The position numbers were made by a program, and so were the translations under genes. The notes below the pieces were generated by a model that was given only the letters and a program-made list of their open reading frames with translations, was not told the DNA's origin and ran no database searches. Below are positions 1-6,174 of a stretch of 10,388 nt of DNA, one piece after another. Source of the stretch: Nitrosomonadaceae bacterium (lineage in GTDB: Bacteria; Pseudomonadota; Gammaproteobacteria; Burkholderiales; Nitrosomonadaceae); assembly GCA_919902625.1 (NCBI GenBank), contig CAKKRO010000068.1, positions 1-10,388 of the forward strand, given 5' to 3'. Numbering within the stretch: position 1 is the stretch's first letter; each line of letters starts with the position of its first letter.

Positions 1-70
1 TTGTTTAGGGAAACTTTGAAATTTGTGGCTCAGTATCTATTTTGTAGCAGATTTCATTTGGAATTCTTGC

Positions 71-150
71 TGGATGATGATCAAGATTGAAAAGAAAGAT
101 AAATAGGTAGAGATCTATTAGAAGGATATGAATAAAAGGATAGAGGTTGA
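71..150 (-). terminator. Candidate Rho-dependent terminator (rut-like) after hpnA
   Basis: Read as minus-strand RNA, these 80 bases contain 22 C and only 2 G by my count, with many UC/CC dinucleotides and no stable hairpin. A C-over-G bubble just after a stop codon is the usual mark of a Rho loading region. No intrinsic terminator (GC stem plus T-run) is visible after hpnA, which fits. Bases 1-162 hold no other recognisable gene or RNA. The function is inferred from composition only. Confidence 0.4.
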
Positions 151-162
151 CAGCTAGTTGAG

Positions 163-1152
163 TTAGTTGCAATAGCCATTTTCTTTAAACCATTTAACAG
201 CATCTTTAAGTGCTTCAGTCGCAGGACGATATTGATAGCCTAATTCACGATGAGCCTTTTCACTGGAAAAGAACATAAGCTTTCTGGCCATACGGATACT
301 GTCCAGTGTCGCACGTGGCTCAGTGTATGTGAAAGTTGCAATTTTCTCCATAAACCACGCTATTGGGAGCATTAAACAAATGGGTATATTGATGCGATTC
401 TTGGGTATTCCATTGATCTCATCAATTGTTTGGAGGATTTGCAATAAAGTCATGTTATCACCACCCAGAATATAACGTTCTCCCGGTTTTCCATGCAGGT
501 AAGCTAATAAATGTCCATAGGCTATATCATTTACGTGGGCAATGTTTAATCCTGTATTGACATAGGCAGGCATTCGACCCATTAAAGTATCCAGCACGAT
601 GCGGCCTGTTGGTGTAGGGCGTATGTCTCCGGGGCCAATTGGAGTGGATGGATTAACGATCACTAAGGGCAAATGGTGATCGTCGGTCAATTGTTTGACC
701 ATTTGTTCGGCTTGATATTTGGAACGTTTGTAAAATCCGGTGGTGGTTGCGTAACTTGATGGTGTTTCTTCATTAGCGGGCGATCCATCCTGGTTTAAAC
801 CTAAAGTTGCCACACTACTGGTATAAACAATGCGTTTTAATCCTGCCTCGGCAGCGGCAATGATCAGCGCTTGTGTGCCAGTGACGTTGATTTCATGCAT
901 TGTTTCAGGATCAGGAACCCAAAGACGATAATCAGCAGCGACATGAAATAGATTATCGCAACCGCGGATAGCATCTTTCAGCGATCTATGATCACGTAGA
1001 TCACCTGTAGCAATTTCAACCGGAAAACTTTCAAGGTTCCTTCGGTTACTGTCAGGCCTTACTAATACACGAACTTCATGGCCAGCGGTTAGCAAACACC
1101 GCATAACAGCGGAACCGAGAAATCCTGTTGCACCAGTAACCAATGATTTCAT
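163..1152 (-). CDS. hpnA: HpnA, hopanoid-associated NAD-dependent sugar epimerase (extended SDR)
   Basis: This 329-residue protein is of the length expected for HpnA, a cytoplasmic nucleotide-sugar epimerase/dehydratase-like enzyme found in hopanoid gene clusters. The N-terminal Rossmann motif GATGFLG lies at residues 7-13, followed by an acidic turn region (GDLRD, 50-54). The active-site segment TSSVATLG (111-118) supplies the catalytic Ser/Thr, and Y141-x3-K145 (YKRSK) is the SDR catalytic pair. NPSTPIGPGD (168-177) and RYILGG (226-231) match the substrate-binding half of extended SDRs. Its exact substrate in hopanoid biology is not settled; a role in the sugar-derived side chain is a family-level proposal. 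It lies 86 bases downstream of a squalene synthase gene, which supports the hopanoid assignment. The ATG at 1152 has only a distant AAGG (about 12 bases upstream), but no better start is seen. Confidence 0.88.
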   Translation of the reverse strand: MKSLVTGATGFLGSAVMRCLLTAGHEVRVLVRPDSNRRNLESFPVEIATGDLRDHRSLKDAIRGCDNLFHVAADYRLWVPDPETMHEINVTGTQALIIAAAEAGLKRIVYTSSVATLGLNQDGSPANEETPSSYATTTGFYKRSKYQAEQMVKQLTDDHHLPLVIVNPSTPIGPGDIRPTPTGRIVLDTLMGRMPAYVNTGLNIAHVNDIAYGHLLAYLHGKPGERYILGGDNMTLLQILQTIDEINGIPKNRINIPICLMLPIAWFMEKIATFTYTEPRATLDSIRMARKLMFFSSEKAHRELGYQYRPATEALKDAVKWFKENGYCN

Positions 1153-1224
1153 GATGAAATAATGCCTTGTAGTCTGTTATGGGATTTAAGTTTAGGAATG
1201 CCTGAAGAAATAAGAAGAATAATC

Positions 1225-1241
1225 TGACCTACAATAGGTCA
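1225..1241 (-). other. Small stem-loop overlapping the squalene synthase stop codon
   Basis: TGACCT and AGGTCA form a perfect 6-bp stem around a 5-base loop, and the stem includes the TGA stop of the squalene synthase gene. On the minus strand it is followed by GATTATTCTTCTT, which is T-rich but not a true T-run. It could be a weak terminator or an RNA-processing site that lowers hpnA expression. It could also be chance. Confidence 0.25.
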
Positions 1242-2309
1242 TTGATCTTTTATTTGATTCCCGAGATAGGCTTCTTTGTGTCTGTCAACGTCAGGAATAT
1301 TTCTGGATGTAAGTTTAAACAGCAGATCTAATATCCAGTCATTGCTGGCAAATAAACTGGTTGTTACGACTGTGGCTTTAACACTGCGGCGAGTAATTTT
1401 TACTTGTGTACCTTCAGAAAAATCACGGTGCTGGTTGATTTTATTGAGAGTCAAGATTGCCATACCAATTGCCCATAAACAGAAACGGCGAATTCCTTTT
1501 TCTTGTGGAGGAATCAAGCTTGTGTAGATAAGTGCATTCTGTAAATGACTTTTAGCGATTCCCAGTAACTCGGCTAGTCCGGTCTGAAATTTGACATCGG
1601 ATGTGCTTGATTGCAAATTGCGAAGATCAAATCCATGTTTAAGGAAAATATCTTGAGGTAACCAGCAAGCTCCGCGTTTACGATCATCCCAAATATCTTT
1701 AAGGATATTCGTCATTTGCAGTCCTTGTCCAAAGGATATGGAGAGTTTCATCAGAGCTGGTTTGTGATGATTTATTTCCTGGGAATAATCGCAAAATAAT
1801 TCAGTCAACATTTCACCGACAACGCCTGCAACGTAATAACAGTATTGATCCATTGCAGACAGATCTTTTAGTCCTTCCAGAGATTCAGTTTCCTGATAAT
1901 CAGACATGCCTTGCCCCATAATCCGAACACATCGTTCCAAGGCATTGCGTTGAGCGGAATTAAAGCTATGTGTAATACGGATAACTGAAGGTGTGTGTTT
2001 TATTAAATCATGTTCTGCTGGAATTGTGTGATTGGAAAGAAGAGGATAGAGCTCGTTTGCAAATTCTTCGGCTGATGCATTTCCGCATACGACTTCAGAG
2101 AACATATGCGATAGTTGCCTGGTTTGTTCTGAAGTTAAAGCGTTATCGTCTTCAATCGTATCGGTGATACGACATAGAAGGTATGCATTACCAATCACGC
2201 GACGTAAAGCTTCAGGTAATTGCGGGATAGTTAATGCAAAAGTGCGAGATACGCCTTGCAGGATATGATCCTGATATTGTTCATCATCAATGCTGGAAAG
2301 ACTTGTCAT
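1239..2309 (-). CDS. Squalene synthase (SQS-type farnesyl-diphosphate farnesyltransferase)
   Basis: The predicted product joins two farnesyl diphosphates head-to-head to presqualene diphosphate and, in the SQS family, reduces it with NADPH to squalene, the hopanoid precursor. From the ATG at 2309 it has 356 residues, in the SQS range and longer than HpnC or HpnD (roughly 270-290). Visible motifs are SRTFA (21-25), the first aspartate-rich motif DTIEDD (50-55), the YCYYVAG segment (156-162) and the second motif DIWDD (205-209). DTxEDD is characteristic of the SQS/farnesyltransferase branch, while HpnD-type enzymes usually read DDxVDE. No C-terminal membrane anchor is obvious, unlike eukaryotic SQS. 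A TTG at 2330 would add seven residues, but neither start has a clear Shine-Dalgarno and the family usually begins close to the ATG. The next gene downstream is hpnA. Family is confident; one-enzyme squalene formation is inferred. Confidence 0.85.
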   Translation of the reverse strand: MTSLSSIDDEQYQDHILQGVSRTFALTIPQLPEALRRVIGNAYLLCRITDTIEDDNALTSEQTRQLSHMFSEVVCGNASAEEFANELYPLLSNHTIPAEHDLIKHTPSVIRITHSFNSAQRNALERCVRIMGQGMSDYQETESLEGLKDLSAMDQYCYYVAGVVGEMLTELFCDYSQEINHHKPALMKLSISFGQGLQMTNILKDIWDDRKRGACWLPQDIFLKHGFDLRNLQSSTSDVKFQTGLAELLGIAKSHLQNALIYTSLIPPQEKGIRRFCLWAIGMAILTLNKINQHRDFSEGTQVKITRRSVKATVVTTSLFASNDWILDLLFKLTSRNIPDVDRHKEAYLGNQIKDQ

Positions 2310-2385
2310 TACAGATTTATCATAAGGCAATAAGGCATGTTACTACAGTTGAGCATATCTCCATATCTATGCGAATGACGATTGA

Positions 2386-3639
2386 TCAGGGCAGAACTTG
2401 CTCAGTAGCGATTAATTGATCAATTGTCTCACGCTGCCGGATGATATGAACAGTGCTTTTATCTATCATCACTTCAGCTGCGCGTGGCCGGGTATTATAA
2501 TTTGAACTCATACTCATGCCATAAGCACCGGCTGACATGATAGCCAATAAATTTCCATGAGCCAGACTCAGCCTGCGATCATGTCCCAGGAAATCGCCTG
2601 TTTCACAAACAGGGCCGACAATTTGGTAATTTTTGCATTCTCCATTATTTTCAGTGACCGGTAGAATTTCATGGTAGGCATCATAAAGTGCTGGGCGCAT
2701 CAAGTCATTCATCGCTGCATCGACAATGGCGAAATTTCGTGCAGGTGTATGTTTGAGATATTCAACTCGAGTAAGCAGGATGCCTGAATTGCCCACGAGT
2801 GAGCGACCCGGTTCAATCAAGAGGCGTTGTTTGATTTGATGGGTTTTGGCGCATAACGCAGATACATATTCTTTAATGGTTGGGGGTGTTTCATTGGCGT
2901 AGCGAATACCTAATCCACCTCCCAAATCCAGATGTTCAATTTCCAGGCCCTGTGATTGTAGTTTATTGAGTAAATCGAGCATTTTGTTGCCCGCTTGCAT
3001 AAAGGGTTCAAGATCAGTCAGTTGAGATCCGATGTGGCAATCCAATCCAGTAAAACGGATATGAGCATACCGGTGGGCAGATTTATAAATTCTTTCAGCT
3101 TCACTGGTCGGGATGCCGAATTTATTTTCTTTAAGACCGGTCGATATGTATGGGTGAGTCTTGGCGTCTACATCCGGGTTCACGCGTAAGCTAACCGGTG
3201 CAATCTTGTCCATGTCTTCTGCGATCTGATTTAAAGCAAGTAACTCAGCTTCAGATTCCACATTAAAACACAAAATATTGGCATCCAGAGCCATGCGCAT
3301 TTCATTCACATTTTTGCCAACACCGGAAAATACAGTCTTTCCGGGATCTCCGCCTGCTTTAATCACACGCAGTAGTTCGCCACCGGAAACAATATCGAAA
3401 CCGCTGCCTAGCTGCGCAAATAGATTGAGTATGGCAATGTTGGAGTTGGCTTTTACGGCATAACAAATCAAATGATCGCGACTTGCAAAAGAAGAATCAA
3501 ATTCCTGATAAGCCTTGGTTAAGGCAGATCGTGAGTAGATATAGCATGGGGTGCCGAATTCATCAGCAATCTGCTTTAAAGGTACGGATTCTACAAAGAG
3601 TTCATTGTCACGGTAGATGAATTCTGGAAAACCGCTCAT
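2386..3639 (-). CDS. lysA: Diaminopimelate decarboxylase
   Basis: LysA is a cytoplasmic PLP enzyme that decarboxylates meso-2,6-diaminopimelate to L-lysine, the last step of the DAP pathway. At 417 residues it is of standard length for a fold-type III (alanine racemase-like) decarboxylase. The PLP lysine is K63 in YAVKAN. Other landmarks are the HIGSQ motif (202-206), the glycine-rich phosphate loop GGGLG (240-244), EPGRS (276-280), the dimer-interface catalytic cysteine in CETGDFL (C345) and the C-terminal GAYGMSMSSNYN segment (371-382). The ATG overlaps the lptM stop as ATGA, suggesting translational coupling; the sequence in front of it (GAAAAGAA) is only a weak ribosome-binding site. The partner dapF, often next to lysA, is absent here; the squalene synthase gene lies 76 bases downstream instead. 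Confidence 0.97.
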   Translation of the reverse strand: MSGFPEFIYRDNELFVESVPLKQIADEFGTPCYIYSRSALTKAYQEFDSSFASRDHLICYAVKANSNIAILNLFAQLGSGFDIVSGGELLRVIKAGGDPGKTVFSGVGKNVNEMRMALDANILCFNVESEAELLALNQIAEDMDKIAPVSLRVNPDVDAKTHPYISTGLKENKFGIPTSEAERIYKSAHRYAHIRFTGLDCHIGSQLTDLEPFMQAGNKMLDLLNKLQSQGLEIEHLDLGGGLGIRYANETPPTIKEYVSALCAKTHQIKQRLLIEPGRSLVGNSGILLTRVEYLKHTPARNFAIVDAAMNDLMRPALYDAYHEILPVTENNGECKNYQIVGPVCETGDFLGHDRRLSLAHGNLLAIMSAGAYGMSMSSNYNTRPRAAEVMIDKSTVHIIRQRETIDQLIATEQVLP

Positions 3640-3770
3640 TTCTTTTCAATTTCATTTTGTGATGTGCGATTTGCTTCATCAGTCTGTGGAAGAGGAATAT
3701 AGAGCGGTCCTTTATGACCACAGGCGCTTAGCAGATAGGCTAAAAGAAAGGTGACAAAGAATAAACGCAC
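3636..3770 (-). CDS. lptM: LptM-type small lipoprotein (LPS translocon maturation; YifL/LppL family)
   Basis: This 44-residue ORF starts at GTG 3770. It encodes a short signal peptide ending in a lipobox, AYLLSAC, with the lipidated cysteine at C17, followed by the family signature CGHKGPLYIP (17-26) and a polar tail. Cys-Gly-x-Lys-Gly-Pro-Leu-Tyr is the hallmark of LptM, formerly YifL/LppL. That is a small outer-membrane lipoprotein shown in E. coli to help mature the LptD/LptE lipopolysaccharide export pore. An AAGGGG Shine-Dalgarno sits 7 bases before the GTG. The TGA overlaps the lysA ATG as ATGA, and a small lipoprotein of this type in front of lysA is a recurrent proteobacterial arrangement. 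Its size and GTG start make it easy to miss in automated calling. The assignment rests on the signature and the neighbour; function here is by family. Confidence 0.9.
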   Translation of the reverse strand: MRLFFVTFLLAYLLSACGHKGPLYIPLPQTDEANRTSQNEIEKK

Positions 3771-3777
3771 GAAATAA

Positions 3778-3783
3778 CCCCTT
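3778..3783 (-). promoter_or_regulatory. Ribosome binding site of lptM
   Basis: AAGGGG on the minus strand, 7 bases from the GTG at 3770. It is among the strongest Shine-Dalgarno matches in the window and decides the GTG start, since no ATG is available in frame. Confidence 0.75.
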
Positions 3784-3800
3784 GAGCAATAATTTACGGG

Positions 3801-3836
3801 ATACTAACATAAGCGAATAATAAATTAATCAAAGTT
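3801..3836 (-). promoter_or_regulatory. Possible promoter for lptM-lysA
   Basis: Upstream of lptM the minus strand carries TATGTTAGTAT, which offers an extended -10 (TG-T-TAGTAT) or an overlapping TATGTT. An imperfect -35, TTGATT, lies about 15-20 bases further upstream, depending on the -10 chosen. The spacing is not ideal, so only the general location is supported. The TTGATT falls in one arm of the palindrome at 3822-3847, so a protein bound there could block or assist RNA polymerase. Confidence 0.3.
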
Positions 3837-3847
3837 GTGATTAATTT
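3822..3847. repeat. Perfect 10-bp palindrome between the MCE operon and lptM
   Basis: AAATTAATCA and TGATTAATTT are exact reverse complements separated by a 6-base loop. The site begins 19 bases after the stop of the auxiliary lipoprotein gene. On the minus strand it is followed by ATTATT, so it may act as a weak intrinsic terminator. With only one G-C pair, however, the stem would be poorly stable. Because it overlaps the probable lptM promoter, an operator for a dimeric regulator is equally possible. Confidence 0.5.
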
Positions 3848-3865
3848 TGGTGGCGAGTTGTAAGG

Positions 3866-4492
3866 CTAATTTGAGGGCAATTCAATCGTTAGCCAATCAA
3901 TCAATTCATTAATCAACTGATTACTTGCCGAGTTTAAAGCAAATACGGCACCTGCCGCATCAGCAGCAGGAGTTTTCTCCTTAATGCTAAAGTCCTTTTG
4001 GGCAATTAGATGGCGCGAATTGCGTTCAATCAAACTGGCGCGCAAGCCAATGACAACATGACTGTCATTGATCGTATCAAATAGTTGAGAGAATTCTTCC
4101 AATTCAACGTGTAAAACATAATCAGTTCTTGCTGTACTACTGTCTTTTATGACTTGCTCTTTCGTGTTGGTAACGATACGGTTGCGAATCCGCTGGGTCA
4201 GTATGGCAGTAGGTGTTGCAATCCAGCGGCTATTGGCATAAGTATATGATTGAGCAGGATTGTGATAGAGGAACCGATAATGGATCGCGTTGTTATCCAG
4301 CCATGATGGCGCGGTAGCATCGGCTATGAGTATACTTTTCCTTAGTTTCGGAGATTGCTGCAGGGTATCTGGGGTATGCTGCGATGGTTGCAGGCCAAAA
4401 TCATAAATGGAAATTGGAGGCTGTGATTTATGAATTGCGGTACAACCTGAGAGCAGGTAAAAGATTAGAATCGATAATAGCGCTTTGATCAT
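3866..4492 (-). CDS. ABC-type transport auxiliary lipoprotein (PqiC-like; ABC_trans_aux family)
   Basis: The product is a 208-residue lipoprotein, probably on the inner face of the outer membrane, that works with the MCE transporter encoded just upstream. A short signal peptide ends in the lipobox LLSGC, with C17 as the lipidation site. The stretch HYRFLYHNPAQSYTYANSRW (71-90) fits the family pattern of a Tyr-Arg segment followed by YAxSRW and a Pro (IATP, 91-94). The middle section YVLHVELEEFSQLFD (125-139) and the segment VVIGLRASLIE (146-156) fit the beta-rich PqiC/ABC_trans_aux fold. Its ATG overlaps the stop of the MCE gene as ATGA (4492-4489), so it is the last gene of the operon. Its role, linking the MCE assembly to the outer membrane, is inferred from PqiC. 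Sequence identity to PqiC was not tested. Confidence 0.85.
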   Translation of the reverse strand: MIKALLSILIFYLLSGCTAIHKSQPPISIYDFGLQPSQHTPDTLQQSPKLRKSILIADATAPSWLDNNAIHYRFLYHNPAQSYTYANSRWIATPTAILTQRIRNRIVTNTKEQVIKDSSTARTDYVLHVELEEFSQLFDTINDSHVVIGLRASLIERNSRHLIAQKDFSIKEKTPAADAAGAVFALNSASNQLINELIDWLTIELPSN

Positions 4493-5388
4493 TTTATATG
4501 CTCTGCAGGTGATGCAAAACCCGCTTCTCCAGGACCAGGCAGTGACGGAGGGCGACCAAATATCAGGCTTTGCGGATTTTCTTCTAATTGATGCAACACT
4601 CTGTCCAGATTGTTTGAATTGCGTACCAGGTTATTACTGACTTTTCGTAGCTCAGGAATGGCGATTGCCAGTTCTTGTGTGCTTTGAGACAGACTGTCAA
4701 AAATACCTTCTTTTTGATTGGCATTTGCCATGGCAATATTAATCTCACCTAAAAGTTGATCCAGGCGCTTAACCAAAGTGCTGGATTCGGTGGTCAGTTC
4801 AGTAAAGGATTCTAATACAGGCTGTAAATGACTGGCTATGCCATCAAAATTTCTGGTGGCTTTCTCAATATTCATCAGAATTTCAGATACTTGTGTTTGA
4901 TTCTGATCATTCAGCAAGCGGTGCATTTTTATCACTAATTTATTGACATTAGTCAGTAAATGCTGGCCCGATCCAGCAACCTCTTCCAGTAATGATCGCC
5001 GCATTGGAATGTGCGCATCCAGGGGTAATCGTTCATTATCGATGCCATCATCATTCAGTTGTATATAGGCCAGTCCCGTAACACCTTGATAGCCTAATTG
5101 CGCATAAATTGTTCTGTTCAGCACAACATTTTCGTCAATCGAAATATGGATCAGAATCTGATGTAAATTGTCAGGATCAAATTCAATACTCTCAACTTTA
5201 CCGATATTAACGCCGCGATAGTGCACAGCGGATTGAGGGTTAAGTCCGCTAACCGATTCTTTGGTCACCACGAGATAAGAATTACGCTGGATGTTGTTTC
5301 CACCGAACCACATGGCCACTAGAACGACTGTGATACTCAGGAAAATAACAAATATGCCGGCTACGAGGGCATGGGCACGGTTTTCCAT
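4489..5388 (-). CDS. MlaD/MCE-family lipid-binding protein of an ABC transporter
   Basis: This 299-residue protein is anchored in the inner membrane by one N-terminal helix (about residues 8-28), leaving the rest in the periplasm. A single MCE domain follows (about 38-115), with the family elements VHYRGVNIGKVESI (55-68) and GVTGLAYIQL (102-111). Residues 140-270 are rich in heptad-like hydrophobics and Gln/Asn/Glu and probably form a long helix or coiled coil. A conserved tail SLIFGRPPSLPGPGEAGF (274-291) is typical of this MCE subtype. MCE proteins oligomerise as a ring or tube that carries hydrophobic lipids between membranes. The long helical tail suggests an extended conduit rather than the short E. 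coli MlaD ring. The start at 5388 lies inside the ATPase gene (28-base overlap) and has a clear GGAG 5 bases upstream; no later methionine precedes the membrane helix. Confidence 0.92.
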   Translation of the reverse strand: MENRAHALVAGIFVIFLSITVVLVAMWFGGNNIQRNSYLVVTKESVSGLNPQSAVHYRGVNIGKVESIEFDPDNLHQILIHISIDENVVLNRTIYAQLGYQGVTGLAYIQLNDDGIDNERLPLDAHIPMRRSLLEEVAGSGQHLLTNVNKLVIKMHRLLNDQNQTQVSEILMNIEKATRNFDGIASHLQPVLESFTELTTESSTLVKRLDQLLGEINIAMANANQKEGIFDSLSQSTQELAIAIPELRKVSNNLVRNSNNLDRVLHQLEENPQSLIFGRPPSLPGPGEAGFASPAEHIK

Positions 5389-6170
5389 GTCTGCTCCAAA
5401 TTATTTTTTTGATCAAGTTTATGTCGTATGCTCTTAAAGAAACTGGTTATAAATGGGTGTTGAAAGCTGCATATCTCATTTAATGTACCCGTTATAACAA
5501 CTTGTTGATCAGCTAAAACCGCAATACGATCTGACAATGCAACTAATGTATCAAGATCATGGGTAACCATGACAATCGTTAAATCCATTTCACTGCGTAA
5601 TGCAAGAATTAGTTCTACAAAACTTTCGCTTAATTCAGGATCCAGTCCGGCTGTAGGTTCGTCAAGAAATAATAGCTCTGGATCTAATGCGAGAGCACGG
5701 GCCAGGGCGACACGTTTGATCATTCCGCCGGACAAGGCTGCAGGCATTTTATAAGCATGTTCGGGTCCAATGGCCACCATATCAAGTTTAATCGTCACTA
5801 AATCACGAATTATGTCTTCACTGAGTGTGTGTAACTCACGTAAAGGTAAAGCAACATTATCAAATACGGTCAATGCGCTAAATAATGCGCCTTGCTGAAA
5901 AAGTACGCCTGAGCGGCTGCGTATATTTTTTCTCTGGAGAATAAAATCAGGATCACTGCGGGAGCATCCAAAAATTTTTACGGTTCCTTGTGATGGTTCT
6001 TCCAGACTAAGCATTTGGCGCAGTAATGTCGTTTTTCCACTACCTGAACCACCTATCAGTGTCAGTACTTCACCCCGATACACACATAAATTGACATCTT
6101 GATGAACAATATGGTTACCAAAACGAGTATGCAGCGCTTCAATTTCAATAATACATTCTGGTTTTATCAT
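5361..6170 (-). CDS. MlaF-type ABC transporter ATP-binding protein
   Basis: This is the cytoplasmic ATPase of the MCE lipid transporter, 269 residues. It has all ABC motifs: Walker A GGSGSGKT (40-47), Q-loop within FQQGALF (91-97), signature LSGGM (146-150), Walker B LLFLDE (166-171), D-loop AGLD (174-177) and the switch histidine H204 in THDLD. FQQGALFSALTVFDNVALPL and LSGGMIKRVALARAL are typical of the MlaF/Ttg2A group rather than of drug or amino-acid importers. The gene starts 4 bases after the permease stop (6175). Its last 28 bases overlap the MCE gene, so the C-terminal VPMPS is encoded inside the next gene's start. The C-terminal tail after residue 245 is polar. The in-frame ATG at 6170 has no strong Shine-Dalgarno, so coupling to the permease gene is likely. 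Confidence 0.94.
   Translation of the reverse strand: MIKPECIIEIEALHTRFGNHIVHQDVNLCVYRGEVLTLIGGSGSGKTTLLRQMLSLEEPSQGTVKIFGCSRSDPDFILQRKNIRSRSGVLFQQGALFSALTVFDNVALPLRELHTLSEDIIRDLVTIKLDMVAIGPEHAYKMPAALSGGMIKRVALARALALDPELLFLDEPTAGLDPELSESFVELILALRSEMDLTIVMVTHDLDTLVALSDRIAVLADQQVVITGTLNEICSFQHPFITSFFKSIRHKLDQKNNLEQTWKTVPMPS
5394..5397 (-). promoter_or_regulatory. Ribosome binding site of the MCE gene inside the ATPase gene
   Basis: GGAG on the minus strand, 5 bases before the ATG at 5388. It lies wholly inside the ATPase reading frame, supporting independent or re-initiated translation of the overlapping MCE gene. Confidence 0.6.
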
Positions 6171-6174
6171 TAAT

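Noticed and set aside
1..162. Possible gene start or small RNA in the left-edge spacer
   Set aside because: Both strands have frequent stops, the longest ATG frame is only a few codons, and no stable structure is visible; the C-rich tail is better explained as a terminator.
1276..1527. Plus-strand open frame of 83 codons opposite squalene synthase
   Set aside because: It lies wholly antisense to a well-supported gene, shows no recognisable domain and reads like reverse-frame residue composition.
3822..3847. FNR/CRP-type operator at the palindrome
   Set aside because: An FNR site would read TTGAT-N4-ATCAA; here the arms are oriented the other way (AATCA-N6-TGATT), so that assignment fails.
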